64,000 nt of DNA from Pseudomonadota bacterium. GTDB taxonomy: Bacteria; Pseudomonadota; Gammaproteobacteria; Burkholderiales; Chitinibacteraceae. The DNA is taken from the NCBI GenBank assembly GCA_018261735.1, contig JAGTRM010000015.1, positions 1 through 64,000 on the forward strand. The letters run 5' to 3'. Positions 34,050 to 43,720 of this stretch are shown here, in pieces. The notes under the pieces were generated by a model. It was not told the origin of the DNA. It saw only the letters and a program-made list of their open reading frames with translations, and searched no databases. Numbering within the stretch: the stretch's first letter is position 1; each line of letters starts with the position of its first letter. The position numbers and the translations under genes were made by a program.

Positions 34050-34688
34050 TTACTTCATTTCGACCACGAATTGCTCACGCGGGCGGCGTACTTTTTTCAG
34101 GTTGGCCAGCCAGTCACCTTCCGTCTCGCGGTAGCCCAGCGGCAGGATGATCACGGAACGCAGGCGGCGCTCGCGCAAGCCCAGGATTTCGTCGACCTTG
34201 GCCGGATCAAACCCTTCCATCGGCGTGCTGTCGACTTCTTCATAAGCGGCCGCAATCAACGCCGAGCCAAGGCCGATATAGGCCTGGCGCGCTGCATGCT
34301 GGAAATTCACTTCCGCATCGCGCGGCGGGTAGCCCGCAAGGAGTTTCTGGCGGTAGGCTTCCCAGCCTTCGTTCCTGAAGCCGCGCTCCTCGTTAACCAG
34401 ATCGAACATCGTATTAATGCGCTCGGCGGTGTAGTTATCCCAGGCGGCGAACACCAGCAGATGCGAGCCATCGGTGATCTGGCCCTGGCCCCAGGCATGC
34501 GGCTTGATCTGCTCGCGCAAGTCCGGATTGGTGACCACGATCACCTCATACGGTTGCAGCCCGCTGGAGGTCGCGGTCAGGCGCACGGCTTCGAGGATGC
34601 GCTCGACCTTTTCCTGCGGGACGATTTTTGCCGGGTTCATCTTCTTGGTGGCGTAGCGCCATTGCAGTTTCTGCAGCAATTCGGACAT
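34050..34688 (-). CDS. NAD(P)H nitroreductase family protein (NfsB-like)
   Basis: 212 residues, FMN-dependent. Visible: ELLQKLQWRYATKKMNPAKIV, the FMN-binding LTATSSGLQPYEVIVV, and IGLGSALIAAAYEEVDSTPMEGFDP, matching oxygen-insensitive nitroreductases/dihydropteridine reductases. It reduces nitroaromatics and quinones. Monocistronic, with a shared terminator on its 3' side. Confidence 0.88.
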   Translation of the reverse strand: MSELLQKLQWRYATKKMNPAKIVPQEKVERILEAVRLTATSSGLQPYEVIVVTNPDLREQIKPHAWGQGQITDGSHLLVFAAWDNYTAERINTMFDLVNEERGFRNEGWEAYRQKLLAGYPPRDAEVNFQHAARQAYIGLGSALIAAAYEEVDSTPMEGFDPAKVDEILGLRERRLRSVIILPLGYRETEGDWLANLKKVRRPREQFVVEMK

Positions 34689-34779
34689 GGGGGAACCTTT
34701 CTAAAAAGTTAAGTTGAACAGCTTGGGGGTGAAATACGGATTTCAACTGGTGTGTCGCGTGAATTGTGGTGCCGGGTGC

Positions 34780-34910
34780 CGTGGGTAGCCTGGATGCCAC
34801 GTAGCGAAATCCGGGAGCCAACAGGGCGTAGGTTGGAAAAGCGTAGCGCCTTCCGACGTTTGTGTTCCATGTGTCGGATGACGCCTGCGGCTTATCCGAC
34901 CTACACATCG
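34780..34910. repeat. Three palindromic dispersed elements upstream of the EamA gene
   Basis: Element 1: TAGCCTGGAT...GCGAAATCCGGG (about 34787-34815). Element 2: GTTGGAA (about 34832) / TTCCGAC around AAGCGTAGCGC. Element 3: GTCGGAT (34875-34881) / ATCCGAC (34897-34903), then CTACA. They share the GTAGG head and GCGTAGCG-type loop with the cluster at 11394-11824. No gene lies in 34689-34994. Confidence 0.6.
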
Positions 34911-34994
34911 TTCAAAAACCTGTACGCGCTTGAATCACCGTCACCGCTCGTTGGACAATGGCTGGTTTTCACTTTCCGGCTATGGATACTCCCG

Positions 34995-35858
34995 ATGCTC
35001 TATGTGCTTCTTGCCGCCAGCTGCAGCGTGCTGGTTTCCGTTTTGCTCAAGCTGGCCCGTCGCTATGAAATCGATGCGGCACAGGCCATCGGCTGGAATT
35101 ATCTGGCGGCATCCGTCTGGTGCTGGTTCCTGCTCAAGCCCTCGCTCACCAGCCTGAACGCGCCCGGCGCACCGTGGCCGTCTTTGCTCGGGTTGGCGCT
35201 GGTGCTGCCGACCCTGTTTATCGTGCTGGCAGTCAGCGTGCGCCGCGCTGGCATCGTGCTCACCGACATCGCCCAGCGTCTTTCGCTGCTGCTCTCGCTG
35301 CTCGCGGCCTTCTTGCTGTTCGGCGAAACAGCGAGCGCTCTGAAGCTGGCCGGGCTGGCGCTGGGTCTCCTGGCCGTGGTCGGCATACTCTGGCGGCCGC
35401 AAGCCGGCGCGCCGAGTGCCGACGGGCGCCCTTGGCCGGTGCTGCTGACGGTGTGGGTCGGCTTCGCGCTGGTCGATGTGATGCTCAAGCATATCGCCAC
35501 CGCGGGAACGCCCTTTGCCGCATCGCTGCAGGTCAGCTTCGGGCTGGCTTTTATCGGCATGATGACCGTGCTCGGTGTACGTGCCGCGCGTGAGCATGGC
35601 CGGCTCACCTGGCGCAACGCTGCCGCCGGCCTGCTGCTGGGCACGATCAACTTCGGCAACATCCTCTTCTACGTGCAGGCGCACCGCGCCCTGCCGGGCC
35701 AGCCGGCCGTGGTGTTTGCCAGCATGAACATTGGTGTGGTGGTGCTCGGCACGCTGGTCGGTGTATTCGCCTTCGGCGAGCGATTGTCCTGGCTCAACCG
35801 TGTGGCGATCGGATTTGCTATCGTGGCGATTGCGTTGATCGCCTTGGGTAAAACCTGA
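34995..35858 (+). CDS. EamA/DMT-superfamily transporter
   Basis: 287 residues from ATG 34995; the frame is open upstream only through repeat DNA. About ten membrane segments in two EamA halves; the second half includes GLLLGTINFGNILFYVQAH and a C-terminal GTLVGVFAFGERLSWLN. The substrate is unknown (this superfamily exports metabolites, drugs and amino acids). It converges on ettA with a shared terminator. Confidence 0.85.
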   Translation: MLYVLLAASCSVLVSVLLKLARRYEIDAAQAIGWNYLAASVWCWFLLKPSLTSLNAPGAPWPSLLGLALVLPTLFIVLAVSVRRAGIVLTDIAQRLSLLLSLLAAFLLFGETASALKLAGLALGLLAVVGILWRPQAGAPSADGRPWPVLLTVWVGFALVDVMLKHIATAGTPFAASLQVSFGLAFIGMMTVLGVRAAREHGRLTWRNAAAGLLLGTINFGNILFYVQAHRALPGQPAVVFASMNIGVVVLGTLVGVFAFGERLSWLNRVAIGFAIVAIALIALGKT

Positions 35859-35890
35859 TGGCCTCCATGCCGGGCTTCTTGCTACGAACT

Positions 35891-35918
35891 GGACCCCGGC
35901 CTGCGCCGGGGTGACAGC
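35891..35918. repeat. Short copy of the GGCCGGGGTGAC repeat family
   Basis: CTGGACCCCGGC then GCCGGGGTGAC forms a small hairpin and resembles the arms at 14551-14642 and 44619-44694. Confidence 0.5.
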
Positions 35919-35925
35919 CAAACAA

Positions 35926-35955
35926 AAACGCCATCCCTTCGGATGGCGTTTTTGT
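35926..35955. terminator. Bidirectional terminator between the EamA gene and ettA
   Basis: AAAAACGCCATCC (35926-35938) / GGATGGCGTTTTT (35943-35955) with loop CTTC; T tracts in both directions. Confidence 0.92.
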
Positions 35956-35965
35956 TGGTTTACCT

Positions 35966-37633
35966 TTACCGCGTAACCGGCTTGTACCGAATCCGCTTCG
36001 GCTTCGCGCCTTCTTCGCCCAGACGCTTGCGTTTGTCGGCTTCGTATTCCTGGTAGTTGCCGTCGAAGAAGGTCCACTGGCTGTCGCCTTCGGCAGCGAG
36101 GATGTGTGTGGCGATACGGTCGAGGAACCAGCGGTCGTGCGAGATCACGAACACGGTGCCGGCGTATTCCAGCAGCGCATCTTCCAGCGCGCGCAGGGTT
36201 TCCACGTCCAGATCGTTCGACGGTTCATCGAGCAGCAGCACGTTGCCGCCCTTGAGCAGTGTTTTGGCCAGGTGCAGGCGGCCTCGTTCGCCACCGGAGA
36301 GCATGCCGACCTTCTTCTGCTGGTCGCCGCCCTTGAAGTTGAAACGGCCGAGGTAGGCGCGGCTGCTCATTTCGAACTTGCCGACGGTGAGGTTTTCCAG
36401 GCCGCCCGAGACATCCTCGAACACGGTCTTGTCGTTTTCCAGGCCTTCGCGGGTCTGTTCGACGAAGGCCATCTGCACGGTCTGGCCGATCTCGATTTCG
36501 CCCGAATCCGCTTGCTCCTTGCCGGCGATCATCTTGAACAGCGTTGATTTACCGGCGCCGTTCGGGCCGATGATACCGACGATCGCACCTGGCGGCACAT
36601 TGAAGCTGAGGTTGTCGATCAGCAGGCGCTCGCCGAAACTCTTCGATACGCCCTTGAACTCGATCACCTTGTCGCCGAGGCGCTCGGCCACGGGAATGAA
36701 GATTTCCTGCGTTTCGTTGCGCTTCTGGTGCTCGACGCTGGAAAGCTCCTCGAAGCGGGCCAGACGGGCCTTGGACTTGGCTTGGCGGCCCTTCGGATTC
36801 TGGCGCACCCACTCGAGTTCCTGCTTCATCGAGCGCATGTGGGCATCGATCTGCTTGTTTTCCTGCTCAAGCCGGGCTTCCTTTTGTTCCAGCCAGCTCG
36901 AGTAATTGCCCTTCCACGGAATACCGTGGCCGCGGTCGAGTTCCAGAATCCATTCGGCGGCGTTGTCGAGGAAGTAGCGATCGTGGGTCACGGCCACCAC
37001 GGTGCCGGGGAAGCGCACCAGGAATTGCTCCAGCCATTCGACCGATTCGGCATCCAAGTGGTTGGTCGGTTCATCGAGCAGCAGCATGTCGGGCTTGGAC
37101 AGCAGCAGCTTGCATAGCGCTACGCGGCGCTTTTCACCGCCGGAGAGCTTGCCGATGACGGCATCCCACGGCGGCAGGCGCAGCGCGTCGGCGGCGAGTT
37201 CCAGTTGCAATTCGGTGTTGTCGCCTGCGCCGGTCGAGATGATCGCTTCCAGCTTGGCTTGTTCTTCGGCCAGTGCGTCGAAGTCCGCATCGGGTTCGGC
37301 GTAGGCGGCGTAGACCTCTTCGAGGCGTTTCTGCGCATCCATCACGTCGCCCATGCCGGATTCGACTTCCTCGCGCACGGTCTTTTCCGGGTCGAGCTGC
37401 GGTTCCTGCGGCAGGTAGCCGATCTTGGTGCCGGCCAGATGCTGCACTTCGCCGTCGTATTCCTTGTCGACGCCGGCCATGATGCGGATCACGGTGGATT
37501 TACCCGAGCCGTTTAGGCCGAGGAGGCCGATCTTGGCACCGGGGAAGAACGAAAGCGAAATATCCTTGATGATCTGGCGCTTGGGCGGAACGATCTTGCT
37601 CACGCGCAGCATCGACATTACGTATTGAGCCAT
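35966..37633 (-). CDS. ettA: Energy-dependent translational throttle protein EttA
   Basis: 555 residues, ABC-F family. Two ATPase domains: Walker A GLNGSGKST and GPNGAGKST, signatures LSGGEKRRVAL and LSGGERGRLHL, Walker B LLLDEPTNHLD and LLLDEPSNDLD, with the arm and linker typical of EttA. It binds the ribosomal E site and links translation to the ATP/ADP ratio. No membrane segments, as expected. No partner genes; it precedes the isc block on the same strand without an obvious link. Confidence 0.96.
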   Translation of the reverse strand: MAQYVMSMLRVSKIVPPKRQIIKDISLSFFPGAKIGLLGLNGSGKSTVIRIMAGVDKEYDGEVQHLAGTKIGYLPQEPQLDPEKTVREEVESGMGDVMDAQKRLEEVYAAYAEPDADFDALAEEQAKLEAIISTGAGDNTELQLELAADALRLPPWDAVIGKLSGGEKRRVALCKLLLSKPDMLLLDEPTNHLDAESVEWLEQFLVRFPGTVVAVTHDRYFLDNAAEWILELDRGHGIPWKGNYSSWLEQKEARLEQENKQIDAHMRSMKQELEWVRQNPKGRQAKSKARLARFEELSSVEHQKRNETQEIFIPVAERLGDKVIEFKGVSKSFGERLLIDNLSFNVPPGAIVGIIGPNGAGKSTLFKMIAGKEQADSGEIEIGQTVQMAFVEQTREGLENDKTVFEDVSGGLENLTVGKFEMSSRAYLGRFNFKGGDQQKKVGMLSGGERGRLHLAKTLLKGGNVLLLDEPSNDLDVETLRALEDALLEYAGTVFVISHDRWFLDRIATHILAAEGDSQWTFFDGNYQEYEADKRKRLGEEGAKPKRIRYKPVTR

Positions 37634-37780
37634 TTTATGCCTTTGAATTTATTGTGGTTTCTGTGTGTTGATTGCGTCGGAGGGCGGCCGGGGATGCTCG
37701 TTGCCGCTTTGCGCGCTATGTTAAAGGCTAGCCGTTTGGACGGCAAATGCTGATTGCCGGAGAATTGCGCAATTACAAAC

Positions 37781-37812
37781 AAAAGCCCGGCGTTGGTGTG
37801 ACGCCGGGCTTT
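37781..37812 (-). terminator. Terminator at the end of the isc operon
   Basis: AAAGCCCGGCGT (37782-37793) / ACGCCGGGCTTT (37801-37812); reading leftward the stem runs into TTTTGTTTG. It lies just after iscX. Confidence 0.85.
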
Positions 37813-37834
37813 GGATCGCAGCATGCTGGAAAAA

Positions 37835-38029
37835 TCAGTCGGTTTCATCCATCCAGGCCAGCTGGATGGCTTCCAGAATCTTTTCGCCGCAGTGTTTGGG
37901 GTCGTCGTGGAAATCCGGCAAAGCGATCACCCATTTCATCAGGTCGACAAAGTTGATGGTTTTCGGGTCGATATCCGGATGGGCATCGGCCAGTTCAATT
38001 GCGATCAGGCGGGAATCGGTCCATTTCAT
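37835..38029 (-). CDS. iscX: Fe-S assembly protein IscX
   Basis: 64 residues. MKWTDSRLIAIELADAHPD and DLMKWVIALPDFHDDPKHCGEKILEAIQLAW are diagnostic. It binds IscS and iron and modulates cluster assembly. It is the last gene of the isc run, separated from fdx by an inverted repeat. Confidence 0.95.
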   Translation of the reverse strand: MKWTDSRLIAIELADAHPDIDPKTINFVDLMKWVIALPDFHDDPKHCGEKILEAIQLAWMDETD

Positions 38030-38048
38030 GGGATTTCTCCAGTGAGGT

Positions 38049-38082
38049 GTGAGGAGTAATGGAGTGAAGTGTTACTCCTCAC
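38049..38082. repeat. Inverted repeat between fdx and iscX
   Basis: GTGAGGAGTAA (38049-38059) and TTACTCCTCAC (38072-38082) are a perfect 11-base pair. Same family as the ureB/ureC element (21196-21256). Confidence 0.65.
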
Positions 38083-38102
38083 CCTCACTCCTTGCTCTTC
38101 AC

Positions 38103-38441
38103 TCAATGATGTTCGCGGGCAAGGTTAATGGTGTACTTGGGCAACTCGATCACGAGATCTTCGTCGCCAACAAAAGTCTGGCAGGAAAGGCGCGAGGTGG
38201 CTTCCAGGCCCCAGGCCTTGTCGAGCTGGTCTTCTTCCAGTTCGTCTGCTTCGTTCAGGCTGTTGAAGCCTTCGCGCACGATCACGTGGCAGGTGGTGCA
38301 GGCGCAGGATTTCTCGCAGGCGTGCTCGATCTCGATGCCGTTTTCCAGCAGGGCATCAATGACCAGTTCGCCGGTCTGGGCTTCGATCACCGTGCCATCC
38401 GGGCAGAGCGTGGCGTGGGGCAGGACTACGATTTGCGGCAT
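38103..38441 (-). CDS. fdx: ISC [2Fe-2S] ferredoxin
   Basis: 112 residues. Cluster cysteines C42, C48, C51 and C87 (CEKSCACTTC ... SCQT) are in the adrenodoxin-type arrangement; C46 is the usual extra cysteine. It supplies electrons for cluster assembly. It lies 29 bases after hscA. Confidence 0.96.
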   Translation of the reverse strand: MPQIVVLPHATLCPDGTVIEAQTGELVIDALLENGIEIEHACEKSCACTTCHVIVREGFNSLNEADELEEDQLDKAWGLEATSRLSCQTFVGDEDLVIELPKYTINLAREHH

Positions 38442-38470
38442 GGGTGCTTATCCAAATCAATTCTTGTGGG

Positions 38471-40330
38471 TTAGCCGATTTCTTCGACGGTATGGCCAGA
38501 CAAGCCTTTTTGCACGGCCACATCCATGCGGCGGGCGGCGAAGTCGCTCGATGCCTGGTTCAGGGCTTCGGTCGCGGCGGTGATCGCGCCCGCATCGCTG
38601 GTGGCGGTCTGCGTCTGCAGCGCGGCGATGGCGGCTTCAATGCTGGCGCGTTCGGCTTCGCTCAGCAATTGGCTGTCCGCATCCAGCGCGGCGCGCACCG
38701 CGTTCAGGATGCTTTCCGCCTCGACGCGCGCTTCGGCCAGCTTGCGTGCCTCCTTGTCGTCCTGGGCGTGCTGCATCGAATCGGTCAGCATGCGGCTGAT
38801 CTCCTCGTCGGACAGCCCATAGCTCGGCTTGACCACGATGCTGGCTTCAACGCCGGTCGATTGTTCGCGCGCGGAAACCGAGAGCAAGCCGTCGGCATCG
38901 ACCTGGAAGGTGACGCGGATGCGTGCGCTGCCTGCGACCATCGGCGGAATGCCGCGCAGCTCGAAGCGCGCCAGCGAGCGGCAGTCGGCCACCAGTTCGC
39001 GCTCACCCTGCAGCACGTGGAATGCCATCGCGGTCTGGCCGTCCTTGAAGGTGGTGAATTCCTGCGCGCGCGCGGTCGGAATCGTGCTGTTGCGCGGGAT
39101 GATCTTTTCGGTCAGTCCGCCCATGGTTTCCAGCCCCAAAGAGAGCGGAATCACATCGAGCAGCAGCCATTCGTCATCGCCGCGGTTGCCGGCGAGCACG
39201 TTGGCCTGCATCGCCGCGCCGAGCGCGACGACCTTGTCCGGGTCGAGGTTGGTCAGTGGTTCCTGCTTGAAGAACTCAGCGACCGCGTGGCGCAGATGCG
39301 GCATGCGCGTCGCGCCGCCGACCAGCACCACACCCTTGATGTTTTCAATACCCAGCTTCGCATCGCGCAGCGCCTTGCGCACCGGCATGATGGTCTTCTG
39401 CACCAGGTGCGAAGTCATGGTGTGAAAGCAATGCGCCGGGATTTCCAGATCCACGGCACGGCCGTCGGAGAGAATCGCCGATACGCGGGTCGAAACGTGT
39501 TCGGTCAGCGCTTCCTTGGCTTCGCGGGCGTGGGTCAGCAGCAGGCGCGCATCCTGGTCATTCAGGCCGGAGAGGCCCGATTTTTCCAGAATCCAGCAAT
39601 ACAGGCGGTGGTCGAAGTCGTCGCCGCCGAGTTGGGTGTCGCCCGAGGTGGCACGCACTTCGAATACGCCGCGCGTGAGTTCGAGGATCGACACGTCGAA
39701 GGTGCCGCCACCGAGGTCGAAGATCACGTAGGTGCCTTCGGCGCCGTTGTCGAGGCCGTAGGCGATCGCGGCGGCAGTCGGTTCGTTCAGCAGGCGCAGC
39801 ACGTTGAGGCCGGCGAGCTTGGCCGCATCCTTGGTGGCCTGGCGCTGCGCGTCGTCGAAATAGGCCGGCACGGTAATCACCGCGCCCACGAGTTCGCCAC
39901 CCAGCGCGGCTTCGGCGCGGGTTTTCAGGCTGCGCAGGATGTCGGCCGAGATTTCCACCGGGCTTTTCACGCCGGCGGCGGTTTTGATCTGCAGCATCCC
40001 CGGGGCATCGACAAAGCGGTAGGGCGAGGCCAGGTCGGCCACATCGTTCAGGCCGCGGCCCATGAAGCGCTTGACCGAGACGATGGTGTTGGCCGGATCG
40101 CGGTTCTGCAGGGCTTGCGCCGCATGGCCGACGACATTGGTGCCATCGGCGGCGTAGTGCACGACCGAGGGCAGCAGGCCGTGGCCGTCTTCATCGGGCA
40201 AAACCGTGGTTACGCCGCTGCGCACGGTGGCAACCAGCGAATTGGTGGTGCCCAGGTCGATGCCGACAGCCAGCCGGTGCTGGTGCGGTGCGGCGAACAT
40301 GCCGGGTTCGGAAATTTGCAGGAGAGCCAT
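38471..40330 (-). CDS. hscA: Fe-S cluster chaperone HscA (Hsp70 family)
   Basis: 619 residues, standard. ATPase domain opens [38 protein letters not shown] and the C-terminal substrate domain with a long helical lid. It uses ATP to release clusters from IscU (LPPVKI motif) with HscB as J-partner. Confidence 0.96.
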   Translation of the reverse strand: MALLQISEPGMFAAPHQHRLAVGIDLGTTNSLVATVRSGVTTVLPDEDGHGLLPSVVHYAADGTNVVGHAAQALQNRDPANTIVSVKRFMGRGLNDVADLASPYRFVDAPGMLQIKTAAGVKSPVEISADILRSLKTRAEAALGGELVGAVITVPAYFDDAQRQATKDAAKLAGLNVLRLLNEPTAAAIAYGLDNGAEGTYVIFDLGGGTFDVSILELTRGVFEVRATSGDTQLGGDDFDHRLYCWILEKSGLSGLNDQDARLLLTHAREAKEALTEHVSTRVSAILSDGRAVDLEIPAHCFHTMTSHLVQKTIMPVRKALRDAKLGIENIKGVVLVGGATRMPHLRHAVAEFFKQEPLTNLDPDKVVALGAAMQANVLAGNRGDDEWLLLDVIPLSLGLETMGGLTEKIIPRNSTIPTARAQEFTTFKDGQTAMAFHVLQGERELVADCRSLARFELRGIPPMVAGSARIRVTFQVDADGLLSVSAREQSTGVEASIVVKPSYGLSDEEISRMLTDSMQHAQDDKEARKLAEARVEAESILNAVRAALDADSQLLSEAERASIEAAIAALQTQTATSDAGAITAATEALNQASSDFAARRMDVAVQKGLSGHTVEEIG

Positions 40331-40401
40331 TTTTATTGGTGTTCGGAGTTAGGGGCTGGGGCGAAGTATTCGAGCTGACGCATAAGCACTTCGCCTTTTG
40401 C

Positions 40402-40932
40402 TTAGAACATGATGGTTTCGATTGCGTCGCTGATGTCTTCTTCGAGTTTTTCCAGAAAACGCAATTTGCGTACGGCCAGTGCCGCGTCGGTGTAATTGTG
40501 CTCGGTATCGATCAGCGCGCCAAGATTGGATTCGTGCGCTTCGATTTCACCGCGCAGTTCGCGGCTCAATTCTTCCAGGCGATCCAGATTCTGGTTGGCG
40601 CAGGCTTCTTCGATCGCCTCGCGCCATTCCATCTGGTTCATCAGGAAATCCATCGGCATCGCCGTGTTGGTGTCTTCCTGGGTATCGACGCCGCGCAGCT
40701 TGAGCAGGTAGCGCGCCCGGTTCAGCGGGCTTTTCAGTGTTTGCCAGGCTTCGTTGATCTGGGTCGAGGCCTGCAGCGACAGACGCTTGGTGGCGTCATC
40801 GCTCGCGGCATGGCGATCCGGGTGATGCTCGGTCACGCTGGCGCGGTAGCGCTGTTCGAGTTCGCGCAAATCCAGCGCGAAGACTTCCGGCAGGCCGAGC
40901 AGGGCGAAGTGGGATTGGGTGAAATCGATCAT
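40402..40932 (-). CDS. hscB: Fe-S co-chaperone HscB
   Basis: 176 residues. N-terminal J domain with HHPDRHAA (HPD motif at about 37-39) and a C-terminal helical bundle (LDRLEELSRELRGEIEAHE) that binds IscU. It stimulates HscA ATPase activity. Confidence 0.95.
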   Translation of the reverse strand: MIDFTQSHFALLGLPEVFALDLRELEQRYRASVTEHHPDRHAASDDATKRLSLQASTQINEAWQTLKSPLNRARYLLKLRGVDTQEDTNTAMPMDFLMNQMEWREAIEEACANQNLDRLEELSRELRGEIEAHESNLGALIDTEHNYTDAALAVRKLRFLEKLEEDISDAIETIMF

Positions 40933-41049
40933 GTTGTCTGGGCGAATGGGGCAGGGTATGCACTGCCTGCCAGATCGCCGGCTGTTCCCGGATGCAAAAA
41001 AGCGTTTTGAATGGAAAGCGGGGTGAGGCGCGGTTCGCGCCTGCGAGCC

Positions 41050-41373
41050 TTAAACGGTAAAGCTTTCCCCGCAACCGCATTCATTGGCCACGTTCGGGTT
41101 GTTGAACTTGAAGCCCTCGTTGAGGCCTTCCTTGGTGTAATCCAGCTCGGTGCCGTCGATCCAGGCCAGCGATTTCTCGTCGGTGATGATCTTGACGCCG
41201 TGGCTTTCAAACACCACATCGCCCTCGGCGAGTTCGTCGACGAATTCGAGCTTGTAGGCCATGCCTGAGCAGCCGGAAGTCTTGACGCCAAGGCGCACAC
41301 CTACACCCTTGCCGCGACGGGTCAGAAAGTTGCTGATATGCGTTGCCGCTTTTTCAGAAAGAGTCAGTGCCAT
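41050..41373 (-). CDS. iscA: Fe-S assembly scaffold/carrier IscA
   Basis: 107 residues from ATG 41373 (GGAG upstream). The three conserved cysteines are C35 (TSGCSGMAY), C99 and C101 (ECGCGESF). It binds iron or clusters and supplies [4Fe-4S] targets. The gap to iscU holds a short imperfect repeat (about 41399-41440). Confidence 0.96.
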   Translation of the reverse strand: MALTLSEKAATHISNFLTRRGKGVGVRLGVKTSGCSGMAYKLEFVDELAEGDVVFESHGVKIITDEKSLAWIDGTELDYTKEGLNEGFKFNNPNVANECGCGESFTV

Positions 41374-41447
41374 TTTAAAAACTCCGTGAGGGGGAGACGT
41401 AAGGCGCGAGGTGCGGGCTTTAGCCTTCACGCCTCACACCCGACGCT

Positions 41448-41831
41448 TCATTTTGAATGCTTTTCCTTGTAATCGGAAACCGCCGCCTTGATCGCGTCTT
41501 CCGCCAGGATCGAGCAGTGGATCTTAACCGGCGGCAGCGCCAGTTCTTCGGCGATCTGGGTGTTCTTGATCGAGAGCGCCTCGGCCAGCGTCTTGCCCTT
41601 CACCCATTCGGTAACGAGCGAGCTGGAGGCAATGGCCGAGCCGCAGCCATAGGTCTTGAACTTGGCGTCTTCGATCACGCCATCTTCGCTGACCTTGATC
41701 TGCAGTTTCATCACGTCGCCGCAGGCCGGCGCGCCAACCATGCCGGTGCCGACGGAATCATCGCCCTTTTCGAACGAGCCGACGTTGCGCGGGTGTTCGT
41801 AGTGATCGAGTACTTTTTCGCTGTATGCCAT
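41448..41831 (-). CDS. iscU: Fe-S cluster scaffold IscU
   Basis: 127 residues. Cluster ligands C37, D39, C63 and C106 are all present, as is LPPVKIHCS, the HscA recognition motif. It builds clusters from IscS sulphur. Confidence 0.97.
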   Translation of the reverse strand: MAYSEKVLDHYEHPRNVGSFEKGDDSVGTGMVGAPACGDVMKLQIKVSEDGVIEDAKFKTYGCGSAIASSSLVTEWVKGKTLAEALSIKNTQIAEELALPPVKIHCSILAEDAIKAAVSDYKEKHSK

Positions 41832-41879
41832 TTTATTAACTCCTTGCTTCGTGTATTTCGAATTCTTGTCGGTCGTGGA

Positions 41880-43091
41880 TCAGTGGGCGGCCCACTCGAT
41901 GCTGCTGATATCCACGCCGTCCTTGTACATCTCCCACAGCGGCGAAAGCTCGCGCAGGCGGCCAATCTTTTCCTGGATCAGTTTCACGGCGAAATCGATG
42001 TCGTCCACCGTGGTGAAGCGGCCGATCGAGAAGCGGATCGACGAATGCGCCAGCTCGTCCGAGCGGCCCAACGCGCGCAGCACGTAGGAAGGCTCGAGGC
42101 TTGCCGAGGTGCAGGCGGAGCCGCTCGATACCGCCAGCTCTTTCAGGGCCATGATCAGCGATTCGCCTTCGACAAAGTTGAAGCTCACGTTCAGGTTGTG
42201 GGCCACGCGGCAGTCCAGGTCGCCATTCAGGTGCACTTCCTCGATGCTGGAAAGGCCTGCCCAGAGACGGTCGCGCAGCATGCGGATGCGTTCGTTCTCA
42301 GTCGCCATTTCTTCGCGGGCAATGCGGAAGGCTTCACCCATGCCGACGATCTGGTGCGGGGCCAGCGTGCCGGAGCGGAAACCGCGTTCATGCCCGCCGC
42401 CGTGCATCTGCGCTTCCAGGCGCACGCGCGGCTTGCGGCGGATGTAGAGCGCACCCATGCCTTTGGGGCCATAAGTCTTGTGCGCGGAGAAACTCATCAG
42501 ATCGACCTTGAGCTTTTCCAGATCGATTTCCATCTTGCCGGTGGCTTGCGCCGCATCGACATGGAAGATGATGCCGCGCTCGCGGCACAGCTCGCCAATG
42601 GTGCCGATATCCTGGATCACGCCGATTTCGTTGTTCACCGCCATGACCGAAACGATGATGGTATCCGGGCGGATTGCGGCTTTCAGTGCTTCCAGATCGA
42701 GCAGGCCGTTTTCCTGAACGTCCATGTAGGTGGCTTCAAAGCCTTGGCGTTCCAGTTCGCGCACGGTATCCAGAATGGCCTTGTGTTCGGTCTTGACCGT
42801 GATGATGTGCTTGCCCTTGGCCTTGTAGAACTGGGCGGCACCTTTCAGGGCCAGGTTGTTCGATTCGGTGGCGCCGCTGGTCCAGACGATTTCTTTGGCA
42901 TCGCAATTGACGAGTCGCGCCACCTGTTCGCGTGCTTCTTCGACGGCGGCTTCCGCGTCCCAGCCATAGGCGTGCGAACGCGAAGCCGGGTTGCCGAAGC
43001 GTTCGGTCAACCAGGGAATCATTTTTTCGGCCACACGCGGGTCGACTGGCGTGGTAGCGGAATAATCAAGATAAATGGGCATATTGCTCAT
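41880..43091 (-). CDS. iscS: Cysteine desulfurase IscS
   Basis: 403 residues from ATG 43091 with GAGAAA upstream. A further in-frame ATG at 43103 overlaps the iscR stop (TAATG). PLP lysine K205 (SFSAHKTYG), active-site cysteine C327 ([20 protein letters not shown]). It takes sulphur from cysteine for clusters and tRNA thiolation. Confidence 0.97.
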   Translation of the reverse strand: MSNMPIYLDYSATTPVDPRVAEKMIPWLTERFGNPASRSHAYGWDAEAAVEEAREQVARLVNCDAKEIVWTSGATESNNLALKGAAQFYKAKGKHIITVKTEHKAILDTVRELERQGFEATYMDVQENGLLDLEALKAAIRPDTIIVSVMAVNNEIGVIQDIGTIGELCRERGIIFHVDAAQATGKMEIDLEKLKVDLMSFSAHKTYGPKGMGALYIRRKPRVRLEAQMHGGGHERGFRSGTLAPHQIVGMGEAFRIAREEMATENERIRMLRDRLWAGLSSIEEVHLNGDLDCRVAHNLNVSFNFVEGESLIMALKELAVSSGSACTSASLEPSYVLRALGRSDELAHSSIRFSIGRFTTVDDIDFAVKLIQEKIGRLRELSPLWEMYKDGVDISSIEWAAH

Positions 43092-43102
43092 GTTTTTTCT
43101 CA

Positions 43103-43594
43103 TTAATGTGCAATGGCGTGCTTGGTGGTTTCGGTGATGCGGCCAATACGCTGCTCGAATTGAACGATGTTGTCACCACGCTGGCGAGCTTCATGATGCT
43201 CGATCAGTTGCGCCAGCGAGACGGAAGCGAGATAGCTCTGGATGGTCTTGTTCAGACCGGCCCACAGATCGTGGGTCATGCAGCTGTGTTCATCGTCGTG
43301 GCAATTGTGGCCGCCGGCGCATTGCGTGGCATCGAGCGGTTCATCCACGGCGGTAACGATGTCGGCGACGGTGATTTCTTCAACCGGACGGGCCAGACAA
43401 TAGCCGCCGCCAGGGCCGCGCACCGAATCAACCAGGTTGCGCCGGCGCAGCTTGCCAAACAGTTGCTCCAGATAGGAGAGCGAGATGCTTTGCCGCTCGC
43501 TGATTCCGGCCAGGGTGACAGGGCCGCCTTCGGCGCGCATGGCCAGATCCAGCATGGCGGTAACGGCAAAACGACCTTTGGTGGTGAGGCGCAT
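43103..43594 (-). CDS. iscR: Fe-S responsive regulator IscR (Rrf2 family)
   Basis: 163 residues. Winged helix at the N-terminus ([18 protein letters not shown]), dimer helix, and the cluster ligands C92, C98, C105 with H108 (CAGGHNC ... CMTHD). Holo-IscR represses its own operon. A type-1 IscR site lies 43 bases upstream. Confidence 0.97.
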   Translation of the reverse strand: MRLTTKGRFAVTAMLDLAMRAEGGPVTLAGISERQSISLSYLEQLFGKLRRRNLVDSVRGPGGGYCLARPVEEITVADIVTAVDEPLDATQCAGGHNCHDDEHSCMTHDLWAGLNKTIQSYLASVSLAQLIEHHEARQRGDNIVQFEQRIGRITETTKHAIAH

Positions 43595-43637
43595 GATGAT
43601 TTTCCTTGCTTTGTTCGGTTCTGGAGCAAAGCCTAAA

Positions 43638-43687
43638 ATATCCTAGTGATTTAGTCAACTAAAAAACCCGATCGTTCAGTCAACTAT
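43638..43687 (-). promoter_or_regulatory. IscR type-1 operator and promoter region of the isc operon
   Basis: On the minus strand 43662-43638 matches the 25-base type-1 pattern ATASYYGACTRWWWYAGTCRRSTAT at 21 positions. A second half-site, ATAGTTGACT, lies at 43687-43678. TTGACT in each can serve as a -35 box, so repressor and polymerase would compete. Matches were counted by eye. Confidence 0.7.
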
Positions 43688-43720
43688 TGCCGCAGCAGCA
43701 TTTTGCAGAATCGGCAACGA

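Noticed and set aside
38444..40378. A 644-codon open frame on the plus strand
   Set aside because: Antisense to hscA; no family motif.
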